This document shows, one piece after another, positions 1 to 5,910 of a stretch of DNA of 6,424 nt. This DNA comes from Actinomycetota bacterium (GTDB lineage Bacteria; Actinomycetota; Thermoleophilia; Solirubrobacterales; Solirubrobacteraceae), in NCBI GenBank assembly GCA_005888335.1, contig VAWY01000214.1:1-6424 (forward strand), read 5' to 3'. The translations under genes and the position numbers were made by a program. How positions within the stretch are numbered: position 1 is the stretch's first letter; the number at the start of each line of letters is the position of its first letter. A model generated the notes under the pieces. It had not been told where the DNA came from. It searched no databases and saw nothing but the letters and a program-made list of their open reading frames with translations.

Positions 1-597
1 TAGATACACCGCCCGGTACCACAGCTCGCTGAGCACGCGCACCGACTCGGTCACGCTGTGGCCCTCGCGGAGGACCTCGAGGATCACGTGGCGCTCGACC
101 ATCGAGCACAGCGCCTGGGCGGCGATCCCCGGCGGAATGTCGCTCGGCGCGACGCCGCGCTCCTGGTCGCGGCGGATGCGCCCGGCGGCGGCGCGCACGA
201 AGCGCCGGATGTAGGGCTCCCACTCGGGCGGCAGCGCCTGCTCGGCGCCCGACAACCGCGCCACGAGCAGGAGGATGTCCGCGTTGCGGTTGACGACGAG
301 CACGACGCGCCCGAGCGCCTTGCGCAGCTCGCGCCGCGGATCGCCGGTCCCGTCGAGGTAGGGCGCGCCGGCGACGAGCATCTCGGCGAACGTCTGCTGC
401 ACGAGCCGGTCGACCACCCCGCGCTTGTTCTTGAAGTAGAAGTAGACGTTCGTGCGCGAGGTGAAGGCGCGCCGCGCGATGCCGTCGATCGTCAGCTTCT
501 CGTAGCCGTCCTCCACCAGCGACTCGCGGGCGGCGGCGAGGATCGCGTCCTCGGTCGCGTTGCGCGGGCGCAGCTTGCGGGCCGCCGCCGCACTCAC
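1..597 (-). CDS. TetR-family transcriptional regulator (3' end outside window)
   Basis: Reading leftward from a GTG at 597-595, 199 codons are open to the window edge, so the C-terminus is missing; TetR proteins are usually about 190-220 residues, so little is lost. An in-frame TAG at 612-610 limits the start, and a purine-rich AGGCGGG lies about 8 nt upstream of the GTG. The N-terminal domain is a typical TetR helix-turn-helix: ILAAARESLVEDGYEKLTI (about residues 19-37), then GIARRAFTSRTNVYFYFKNK (39-58) with the family's YFYF-K pattern after the recognition helix. The rest is a helical ligand/dimer domain with no recognisable ligand signature. It lies 64 nt after the carboxyltransferase on the same strand. 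By analogy with TetR-type FasR of Mycobacterium and Corynebacterium it may control the FAS genes, possibly sensing acyl-CoA. That role is inference; the family call is secure. Confidence 0.9.
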   Translation of the reverse strand, partial: MSAAAARKLRPRNATEDAILAAARESLVEDGYEKLTIDGIARRAFTSRTNVYFYFKNKRGVVDRLVQQTFAEMLVAGAPYLDGTGDPRRELRKALGRVVLVVNRNADILLLVARLSGAEQALPPEWEPYIRRFVRAAAGRIRRDQERGVAPSDIPPGIAAQALCSMVERHVILEVLREGHSVTESVRVLSELWYRAVYL

Positions 598-618
598 GCC
601 GCATCCCGCCTACCACGC

Positions 619-658
619 GCGCGAACGTAGTTCGCGCAAGCGACGGCGAAGCCGTCGC
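619..658 (-). repeat. Paired-hairpin intergenic element, copy A
   Basis: Two adjacent perfect inverted repeats fill most of the spacer between the carboxyltransferase stop (664-662) and tetR. One, at 640-658, has arms GCGACGGC/GCCGTCGC around a 3-nt loop (TTC on the coding strand). The other, at 619-637, has arms GCGCGAAC/GTTCGCGC around a 3-nt loop (TAC). Two nucleotides separate them. The same arrangement, with identical 8-nt arms in the second hairpin, recurs at 4114-4157. No U-tract follows, so it does not look like an ordinary intrinsic terminator. It could be a REP-like repeat, an mRNA processing or stability element, or, for the 19-bp palindrome, an operator for the adjacent TetR protein. 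Confidence 0.75.
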
Positions 659-661
659 CGC

Positions 662-1987
662 TCACGAGAGTGCCTCCAGGGCGGCGGCGATCCGGTCGCG
701 GGAGAGCTGGGGGTCGATCACCTCATCCACCCAACCGCTGCGGGCGGCAACGGTTACATCGAGGTGGTCGATCTCGTAGGCGCGCTCGAGCTCGCCGCGG
801 TCGGCGCCGGCGGCCAGCGCCCGGCGGCCGACGACCTCGATCGCCTGGTGGGCGCCCATGACGCCCATGCGCCCCCCTGACCACGCGAGCGTCAGGTCGG
901 CGCCGAGATCGCGCGAGTTCATGACGATGTGTCCTCCCCCATAGGACTGGCGGAGGGTAAGCGTTACGCGCGGCACGGACGCCACCGCAAAGGCGCGCAG
1001 CAGGCCGGCGCCGTGGCGGATGACGCCGGCCCGCTCCTGCGCGGTGCCGGGCAGGAAGCCGGGCGTATCGACGAGCACGACGAGCGGCAGGCCGAGGCGG
1101 TCGCACAGCCCGACGAACCAGGCGCCCTTCTGGGCGGACTGGACGTCGAGGGTCCCGCCGAGATGGCGCGGCTGGGAGGCGATCACGCCGACCGGGCGGC
1201 CCTCGACCCGCGCCAGGGCGGTGACCAGGTTGCGGGCCCAGCGCGGGGCGAGCTCGAGCTGCTCGCCGGCATCGACGATCCGCGCGGCGACGTCGCGCAC
1301 GTCGTAGACCTCCCGCGGCGACGCGGGCAGCACGGCGCCGGGATCGCCGGGCGCGGGCGGTCGCGGCGCGACGCGCCGGGCGGTGAGGTGGCCGAGCGCG
1401 CGGCGGGCAAGGCGGGCGGCGTCGAGCTCGTCGCGGGCCTCGAGGTGGATCACGCCGTTGGCGCCCTGCACGCGCGGGCCGCCCAGCGCCTGGGCGTCGA
1501 CGTCCTCGCGCGTGACCTCGCGCACGACGCCGGGGCCGGTGAGGAACAGCCGCGCGTCGGGCCCGGCGGCGATCGTCAGGTCGCCGAGCGCGCAGGCGTA
1601 GGCGGCGCCGCCGGCGCACGCGCCGGTGACGACGGAGAGCTGAGGCGTGCGCGCGTTGGCCAGCGCGCGGAACATCGCCGCGTACGCGGTCAGCGCGCCG
1701 ACGCCCTCCTGCACGCGCGCTCCGCCCGACTGCGGGAAGCCGACCACCGGCGCGCCCGCGCGGTCGGCCAGCGCGAGCACGCGGGCGATGGTCTCGCCGC
1801 CGGCCACGCCGAGCGACCCGCCGCGATGCGCCCCGTCCTGCGCCCAGCAGAACACCGGCTGCCCGTCGACCGTGCCGCTGCCGGCCACCACCCCGTCGCC
1901 CACCAGCGAGCGCAGCGGGCGGAAGCTCGCCGTGTCGACGAACGCCTCGAGGCGCGCCTCCGGGACGGTGATCGGCTCCGCGGCCAC
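662..1987 (-). CDS. Acyl-CoA carboxylase carboxyltransferase (beta) subunit, PccB/AccD5-type
   Basis: The 441-residue product should transfer the carboxyl group from carboxybiotin to acetyl- or propionyl-CoA, supplying malonyl- or methylmalonyl-CoA. Both crotonase-like halves are present. The N-terminal half carries FPQSGGARVQEG (84-95) and the oxyanion-hole segment GACAGGAAYACALGD (122-136). The C-terminal half carries VDTPGFLPGTAQE (306-318), RQSYGGGHIVMNS (346-358) and LGADLTLAW (361-369). It is shorter than typical PccB/AccD5 proteins (about 520-550 residues), mainly at the N-terminus, and lacks the four-Cys zinc ribbon of E. coli AccD. The GTG start lies 3 nt after the fabF stop without a clear Shine-Dalgarno, suggesting translational coupling. 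Residue 354 (I in GGGHIVM) appears to align with the Asp/Ile position known to influence acetyl- versus propionyl-CoA choice in Streptomyces enzymes; Ile would favour acetyl-CoA use, but that alignment was done by eye. A biotin carboxylase/BCCP partner is not in the window. Confidence 0.9.
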   Translation of the reverse strand: MAAEPITVPEARLEAFVDTASFRPLRSLVGDGVVAGSGTVDGQPVFCWAQDGAHRGGSLGVAGGETIARVLALADRAGAPVVGFPQSGGARVQEGVGALTAYAAMFRALANARTPQLSVVTGACAGGAAYACALGDLTIAAGPDARLFLTGPGVVREVTREDVDAQALGGPRVQGANGVIHLEARDELDAARLARRALGHLTARRVAPRPPAPGDPGAVLPASPREVYDVRDVAARIVDAGEQLELAPRWARNLVTALARVEGRPVGVIASQPRHLGGTLDVQSAQKGAWFVGLCDRLGLPLVVLVDTPGFLPGTAQERAGVIRHGAGLLRAFAVASVPRVTLTLRQSYGGGHIVMNSRDLGADLTLAWSGGRMGVMGAHQAIEVVGRRALAAGADRGELERAYEIDHLDVTVAARSGWVDEVIDPQLSRDRIAAALEALS

Positions 1988-1990
1988 GGT

Positions 1991-3166
1991 CTATGCGGCC
2001 GCCAGCACGAGGGACGCGTTCTGGCCGCCGAAGCCGAACGAGTTGGAGAGCACCGCCTTCAGTCCGGGCGCCTCGCGCGGCCCGTCGGGGACGCAGTCGA
2101 TGTCGCACTCCGGGTCGGGGTGCTCGAAGTTGAGCGTCGGCGGCAGCGCCCCGCGCTCGAGCGCCCCGAGCGCAGCGACGGCCTCGACCGCGCCGGCGGC
2201 GCCGAGGAGGTGCCCGATGGCCGACTTCGTCGCGGTCGTCGGCGGCGGGTCGCCCCCGAAGACCTCGCGCAGCGCCGCGACCTCGATGCGGTCGTTGAAG
2301 GGCGTGCTCGTCCCGTGCGCGTTGACGTGACCGACGTCGCCGGACTGGGCGCCGGCGTCCGCGAGGGCGGCGCGCATGGCGCGGATCGCTCCCCGGCCGT
2401 CCTCGTCGGGCTGGGTGATGTGGAAGGCGTCGTTGGAGGCGCCGTAGCCGGCGAGCACGCCATAGAGGCGGGCGCCGCGCGCCCGCGCGTGATCGGCGCG
2501 CTCGAGGACGAGCACGCCCGCCCCCTCGCCCATGACGAAGCCGTCGCGGCGCGCGTCGAACGGCCGCGAGACGCCCTCGCGCGACGTCGCGCCCATCCGC
2601 GCGAACGCGGCGCGCGAGGTCCCGCACAGCGCCGACTCGGCGCCGCCCGCGACGACCACGTCGGCGTCCCCGCGCTCGATCATCCGCTTGGCCTCGCCGA
2701 GCGCGTGGGCGCCCGTCGCGCAGGCGCTCGAGACGCTGAACCCCGGACCGTGGACGCCGAGCCGCATGGCGATCAGCCCGGCCGCGGCGTTGGGCATCAT
2801 CATCGGCACGAAGTGCGGCGAGACCTCGCGCGCGCCGCCCTCGAGGAAGTTGCGCACCTCGCGCTCGAGCGTGTCCAGGCCGCCGACGCCGGTGCCCACG
2901 ACCACGCCCACGCGGCCGTCCCCGAGGTCGCCCAGGCCGGCCTCGGCCCACGCCTGGTCGGCCGCGGCGATGGCGAAGTGGGCGTAGCGGTCGATGCGCC
3001 GGGCCTCGCGCGGGGTCAGGTAGCGCTCGACGTCGAAGTCCGCGCACGGGCCGAGGCCGTCCTCGATGCCCGAGCGGCGCGCGAACAGCGCATCGAGGAA
3101 CGTCTCGGCGCCCTCCCCCAGCGACGTGACGACGCCGCGGCCCGTGATGACGACGTCCGGGCTCAA
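1991..3166 (-). CDS. fabF: 3-oxoacyl-ACP synthase II (KAS II)
   Basis: The 391-residue condensing enzyme extends acyl-ACP with malonyl-ACP. The Cys-His-His triad of KAS I/II enzymes is complete: Cys149 in SSACATG (146-152), His284 in NAHGTSTP (282-289) and His319 in KSAIGHLLGAAG (314-325). The C-terminal glycine-rich NSFGFGGQNAS (375-385) is also intact. E. coli FabF is 413 residues, so this is slightly short but full-domain. The start is a TTG (3166-3164) that overlaps the acpP stop in a TTGA, a 4-nt overlap typical of coupled translation; no better in-frame start precedes the conserved VVITGRGVVTSLG. The order ACP then KAS resembles acpM-kasA in mycobacteria and acpP-fabF in Streptomyces and E. 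coli. FabF versus FabB subtype cannot be settled by eye, but the length and neighbours favour FabF. Confidence 0.95.
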   Translation of the reverse strand: MSPDVVITGRGVVTSLGEGAETFLDALFARRSGIEDGLGPCADFDVERYLTPREARRIDRYAHFAIAAADQAWAEAGLGDLGDGRVGVVVGTGVGGLDTLEREVRNFLEGGAREVSPHFVPMMMPNAAAGLIAMRLGVHGPGFSVSSACATGAHALGEAKRMIERGDADVVVAGGAESALCGTSRAAFARMGATSREGVSRPFDARRDGFVMGEGAGVLVLERADHARARGARLYGVLAGYGASNDAFHITQPDEDGRGAIRAMRAALADAGAQSGDVGHVNAHGTSTPFNDRIEVAALREVFGGDPPPTTATKSAIGHLLGAAGAVEAVAALGALERGALPPTLNFEHPDPECDIDCVPDGPREAPGLKAVLSNSFGFGGQNASLVLAAA

Positions 3167-3414
3167 GACACCAGCCGCTGGACGAGCAGCACCGCGTCGC
3201 CCACGCCCTTGATCGGCTTGAGCTCCTCGTCGGCGATCTGGATGCCGTAGCGGTCCTCAAGCGCCTTGACGAGCTCGACGAGCTCGAGCGAATCGACGTC
3301 GAGGTCGGCCCACTGCTGCTCGATGGTCGCCTCCTCGGCGCCCGGCACCTTCATCGCGGCGAGCTGGCCGCGGATCTCTTCGAGGACCTGGTCGTCGGTC
3401 AGGGTCGTGGTCAC
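3163..3414 (-). CDS. acpP: Acyl carrier protein
   Basis: This 83-residue acidic protein carries growing acyl chains as thioesters on a 4'-phosphopantetheine arm. The attachment site is Ser42 in LDVDSLELVEL (38-48), at the start of helix II, followed by the conserved LEDRYGIQIADEEL (52-65). The length is close to the usual 75-85 and far from the extended AcpM of mycobacteria (about 115). The GTG start (3414-3412) has the best Shine-Dalgarno in the operon, AAAGGAGA (3428-3421), spaced 6 nt from the start and overlapping the fabG stop (3430-3428). This fits the need to make ACP in excess over the enzymes. Its stop overlaps the TTG of fabF. Confidence 0.96.
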   Translation of the reverse strand: MTTTLTDDQVLEEIRGQLAAMKVPGAEEATIEQQWADLDVDSLELVELVKALEDRYGIQIADEELKPIKGVGDAVLLVQRLVS

Positions 3415-3420
3415 GGGTGG

Positions 3421-3428
3421 TCTCCTTT
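3421..3428 (-). promoter_or_regulatory. Strong Shine-Dalgarno of acpP
   Basis: On the coding strand AAAGGAGA lies 6 nt before the GTG of acpP and begins inside the fabG stop codon. Most other genes of this operon have weak or no Shine-Dalgarno, so this site probably raises ACP output above that of its neighbours. The sequence is seen directly; the effect is inferred. Confidence 0.75.
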
Positions 3429-4102
3429 CAGGCGCTGAGCGCGCCGTCGATGGTCAGCGTCGTGCCGTTCACGTAGGCCGCCTCCTCGGAGACGAGGAAG
3501 CTCACGCAGGCAGCGACCTCCTCGGGCCGCCCGGCGCGCCGCGCGGGGACGTGCTCGACGATCGCGTCGGCGACGTCGGCGGTCATGTCCGTCTCGATCA
3601 CGCCGGGCGTCACCGCGTTGCACGTGATGCCGCGCCGGGCCATCTCGCGGGCGACAACCTTGGTGAACCCGACCAGGCCGGCCTTCGAGGCGGCGTAGTT
3701 GGCCTGGCCCGGGTTCGCGCGCAGCGCGACGACGCTCGAGACGTTGACGATGCGCCCCCAGCGCGCGGCGAGCATCGAGTCCAGCGCGCGCTTGGTGCAG
3801 TGAAAGGCGCCGTCGAGGTTGGTGTCGAGCACGGTGCGCCACTGGTCGTGCGACATGCGGATCGCGAGGCCGTCGTCGCGCACGCCGGCGTTGTTGACCA
3901 GGACGAGGATCGGGCCGTGCTCGGCCTCGATCGCGTCGAAGGCGGCGCGCACCTGGTCGGGGTCGCGCACATCGCAGCCGGTCGAGCGGCCGAGCGTCGC
4001 CGTCGTCCAGCCGTCCGCGCGCAGGCGCTCCGCCACGGCAGCGCCGATCCCGCGCGTGCCGCCGGTGACCACCGCGCATCCCCGCGCAGCCGCGCCGGTC
4101 AT
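3428..4102 (-). CDS. fabG: 3-oxoacyl-ACP reductase (SDR family)
   Basis: The 224-residue short-chain dehydrogenase reduces 3-oxoacyl-ACP to 3-hydroxyacyl-ACP with NADPH. Visible motifs are the nucleotide-binding TGGTRGIG (13-20), NNAG (70-73), Asn95 in DTNLDGAF, Ser123 in NVSSVV, and Tyr136/Lys140 in YAASK; the 13-residue Ser-Tyr spacing matches E. coli FabG. The C-terminal GRPEEVA and NGTTLTIDGA are also FabG-like. It is about 20 residues shorter than E. coli FabG (244), with the gap between the second and third strands (GRSTGCDVRD), a compact form like that of mycobacterial MabA. ATG at 4102-4100 is chosen; a TTG two codons upstream (4108) is possible. The stop overlaps the acpP Shine-Dalgarno. 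A 54-nt spacer with two hairpins separates it from fabH. Confidence 0.94.
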   Translation of the reverse strand: MTGAAARGCAVVTGGTRGIGAAVAERLRADGWTTATLGRSTGCDVRDPDQVRAAFDAIEAEHGPILVLVNNAGVRDDGLAIRMSHDQWRTVLDTNLDGAFHCTKRALDSMLAARWGRIVNVSSVVALRANPGQANYAASKAGLVGFTKVVAREMARRGITCNAVTPGVIETDMTADVADAIVEHVPARRAGRPEEVAACVSFLVSEEAAYVNGTTLTIDGALSA

Positions 4103-4113
4103 CGCCAACCCAC

Positions 4114-4157
4114 GCGCGAACGAAGTTCGCGCTTGAAGGATCGGCGAAGTCGATCCT
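4114..4157 (-). repeat. Paired-hairpin intergenic element, copy B
   Basis: On the coding strand a stem of 9 positions (AGGATCGAC/GCCGATCCT, one A-C mismatch, TTC loop, 4157-4137) starts within the last base of the fabH stop codon. Four nucleotides later comes a perfect hairpin GCGCGAAC-TTC-GTTCGCGC (4132-4114), about 11 nt before the fabG ATG. The second hairpin has exactly the same arms as in copy A (619-637), differing only in one loop base. The first hairpin keeps only its apex (CTTCGCCG) in common with copy A, while both of its arms changed together. No U-tract follows. Confidence 0.75.
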
Positions 4158-5116
4158 CAGGCGCAGACATGCACGCGCTCCTTCCAGCTCATCACGCCGG
4201 CGCCCCAGACGAAGCCGGCGCCGAAGGCCGCGAGCGCGATGCGCGCGCCGGGCTTCAGGCGCCCGTCGCGCTCGGCCTGCCATAGCGCCAGCGGGATCGA
4301 CGCCGAGCTGGTGTTGGCGACGCGGTCGACGTCGATGATCACCTTCTCGGGCGGCAGGCCGAGCTCGGCGGCCGCCGCCTCGATGATGCGCGCGTTCGCC
4401 TGATGCGCGACGAAGGCGTCGATGTCGTCGACGCTCAGCCCGCAGCGGACGAGCGCGGCGCGCGTCGCCTCGGTCATGCGGCGCACCGCGTGGCGGTAGA
4501 CCTCGGGGCCGTTCATGCGCAGCTTGCGCTCGTCGCGCCCGGCGAAGAGGAGACCCGCGTGCTCGGGCGAGCAGCCGAAGCTGAACGCCGCGCAGCCGAG
4601 GTCGAGGTCGCCAGCCGCGACGACCACCGCGCCGGCGCCGTCGCCGAAGAGCACCGCGGTCGAGCGGTCGTCGTGGTCGGTGATGCGGCTCAGCGCCTCG
4701 GCGCCGCAGACCAGCACGCACGACGCGCGGCCGGACTCGACCAGCGCGCTCGCCTCCTCGAGCGCGACGAGGAAGCCGGCGCACGCGGCGTTGAGGTCGA
4801 GCGCGGCGACGGCCTCGCAGCCGAGCAGCCCGGCGACGGCCGGCGCCAGCCCGGGCGTCACCTGGTCCGCGGTGATCGTCGAGACGACGATGCGGTCGAC
4901 CTCGGCGGCGGTGCGCCCGGCGTCGGCGAGCGCTTCGGCGCACGCGGCGGCGGCGAGGTGGGCCAGCGAGTCGTCGCCGTTGAGCCGCCGGCGCGTGCGG
5001 ATGCCGGTGCGCCGGACGATCCACTCGTCGGACGTCTCCAGCCGCACGGCGAGGTCGTCGTTGCTGATCAGCTGCTCGGGCAGGGCGGCGCCCACCCCGA
5101 ACACCCCGGCCCTCAC
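4157..5116 (-). CDS. fabH: 3-oxoacyl-ACP synthase III (KAS III)
   Basis: The 319-residue enzyme starts chains by condensing a short acyl-CoA with malonyl-ACP. The Cys-His-Asn triad is complete: Cys112 in LNAACAGFL (108-116), the same number as in E. coli FabH; His238 in VAHQANARI (236-244); and Asn268 in VANTSSASIPLAL (266-278). The N-terminal ETSDEWIVRRTGI (27-39) is a FabH signature, and the C-terminus has FGAGFVWGAG (298-307). The GTG start (5116-5114) overlaps the fabD stop as GTGA, with AGGTGG 4 nt upstream inside fabD. The same reading frame stays open far upstream, but nothing there resembles FabH. Acyl-CoA preference (acetyl, or branched primers such as isobutyryl for iso-fatty acids) cannot be read from the motifs. 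The first hairpin of a repeated element begins at its stop codon. Confidence 0.96.
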   Translation of the reverse strand: MRAGVFGVGAALPEQLISNDDLAVRLETSDEWIVRRTGIRTRRRLNGDDSLAHLAAAACAEALADAGRTAAEVDRIVVSTITADQVTPGLAPAVAGLLGCEAVAALDLNAACAGFLVALEEASALVESGRASCVLVCGAEALSRITDHDDRSTAVLFGDGAGAVVVAAGDLDLGCAAFSFGCSPEHAGLLFAGRDERKLRMNGPEVYRHAVRRMTEATRAALVRCGLSVDDIDAFVAHQANARIIEAAAAELGLPPEKVIIDVDRVANTSSASIPLALWQAERDGRLKPGARIALAAFGAGFVWGAGVMSWKERVHVCA

Positions 5117-5910
5117 GCAGCCACCTGTCTGAGCGTGCGCTTGACGAGCCCCGTCAGGACGCGGCCGGGGCCGAGCTCGACGAAGTCCTCGGCGCCGGCC
5201 TCGCGCAGCGCGAGGACCGTCTCGCGCCAGCGCACCGGGCGCAGGAGGTTCGCCACGAGCTCCCCGCGGACGTCGGCGAACGGCTGCGCCGTGCCGTTCG
5301 AGTAGACGGGAAAGCGCGGCGCGCGAACCTCGACGGCGGCGAGCGCGTCGCGCAGGGCGTCTGCGGCGCTGGCCATCAGCGGGGAGTGGAACGCGCCCGA
5401 GACGTCGAGTCGGCGGGCGCGCGCGTCGGTGCGCACCTCGGCCTCCGCCAGCGCGTCGAGCGGGCCTGAGAGGACCAGCTGACCCGGGGCGTTGTCGTTG
5501 GCGACCGTGAGGTCGAGGTCGGCGGCCAGCGCGCGGACGGCATCCTCGTCGCCGCCGAGGAAGGCGGTCATGCCCCCGGGCGGGGCGGCGGCCATCGCCT
5601 CGCCGCGCACGCGCACCACGGCCAGCGCATCGTCGAAGTCGAGCGCCCCGGCGGCGACCAGCGCCGCGTACTCGCCCAGCGAGTGGCCGGCGGCGGCGAC
5701 GACGTGCTCCGGGCGCTCGCCCTCCCACGCCGCAACCGAGCACAAAAACAGCGCGGGCTGCTGGAAGCGGGTGCCCTCGTGCAGGCGGGCGAACGGATCG
5801 AAGCCGAGCAAGTGCAGGCCGCGCTCGAGCGCGCGGGTGCCGCGCAGGCCGGCGTCCATGCCTGCGGCATGGCTGCCCTGCCCTGGAAAGAGGACGGCGA
5901 TCCGTTCCAC
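5113..5910 (-). CDS. fabD: Malonyl-CoA:ACP transacylase
   Basis: The 265-residue protein moves malonyl from CoA to ACP. It shows the N-terminal FPGQGSHAAGM (8-18), the nucleophile elbow GHSLGEYAAL (75-84) with Ser77, the CoA-carboxylate Arg102 in VRVRGEAM (99-106), and His175 in SGAFHSPLM (171-179). It is shorter than E. coli FabD (309), with losses in loops and at the C-terminus. At the position of the conserved Gln (Gln250 in E. coli, RQLYNPVQW) this protein has Asn221 (ANLLRPVRW). The GTG at 5910-5908 is chosen because it gives MERIAVLFPGQGS, the normal family N-terminus; an in-frame GTG at 5967 would add 19 unconserved residues. The Shine-Dalgarno is weak (GGAT about 8 nt upstream). As first gene of the operon it should follow the operon promoter, which is not obvious in the sequence. 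Confidence 0.94.
   Translation of the reverse strand: MERIAVLFPGQGSHAAGMDAGLRGTRALERGLHLLGFDPFARLHEGTRFQQPALFLCSVAAWEGERPEHVVAAAGHSLGEYAALVAAGALDFDDALAVVRVRGEAMAAAPPGGMTAFLGGDEDAVRALAADLDLTVANDNAPGQLVLSGPLDALAEAEVRTDARARRLDVSGAFHSPLMASAADALRDALAAVEVRAPRFPVYSNGTAQPFADVRGELVANLLRPVRWRETVLALREAGAEDFVELGPGRVLTGLVKRTLRQVAA

Noticed and set aside
58..630. Plus-strand frame opposite tetR
   Set aside because: The minus strand encodes a clear TetR helix-turn-helix over the same bases; the plus frame has no motifs.
619..658. Intrinsic terminator ending the FAS operon before tetR
   Set aside because: The hairpins are strong, but no T-rich run follows on the transcribed strand, and a near-copy sits inside the operon between fabH and fabG, where full termination would be harmful. 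Partial termination is not excluded.
929..3250. Long plus-strand open frame (773 codons) opposite the carboxyltransferase, fabF and part of acpP
   Set aside because: It is the antisense shadow of well-supported genes with full catalytic motifs. The translation is low-complexity Arg/Ala/Gly/Asp-rich with no family motif, as expected in GC-rich DNA.
723..3260. Minus-strand frame of 845 codons overlapping the carboxyltransferase, fabF and acpP
   Set aside because: It is an out-of-frame reading of the same genes, very rich in Arg and Pro, with no motifs.
3411..5024. Minus-strand frame of 537 codons across fabG and fabH
   Set aside because: It is an alternative frame of two genes with complete active sites; its composition is Arg-dominated and shows no domain.
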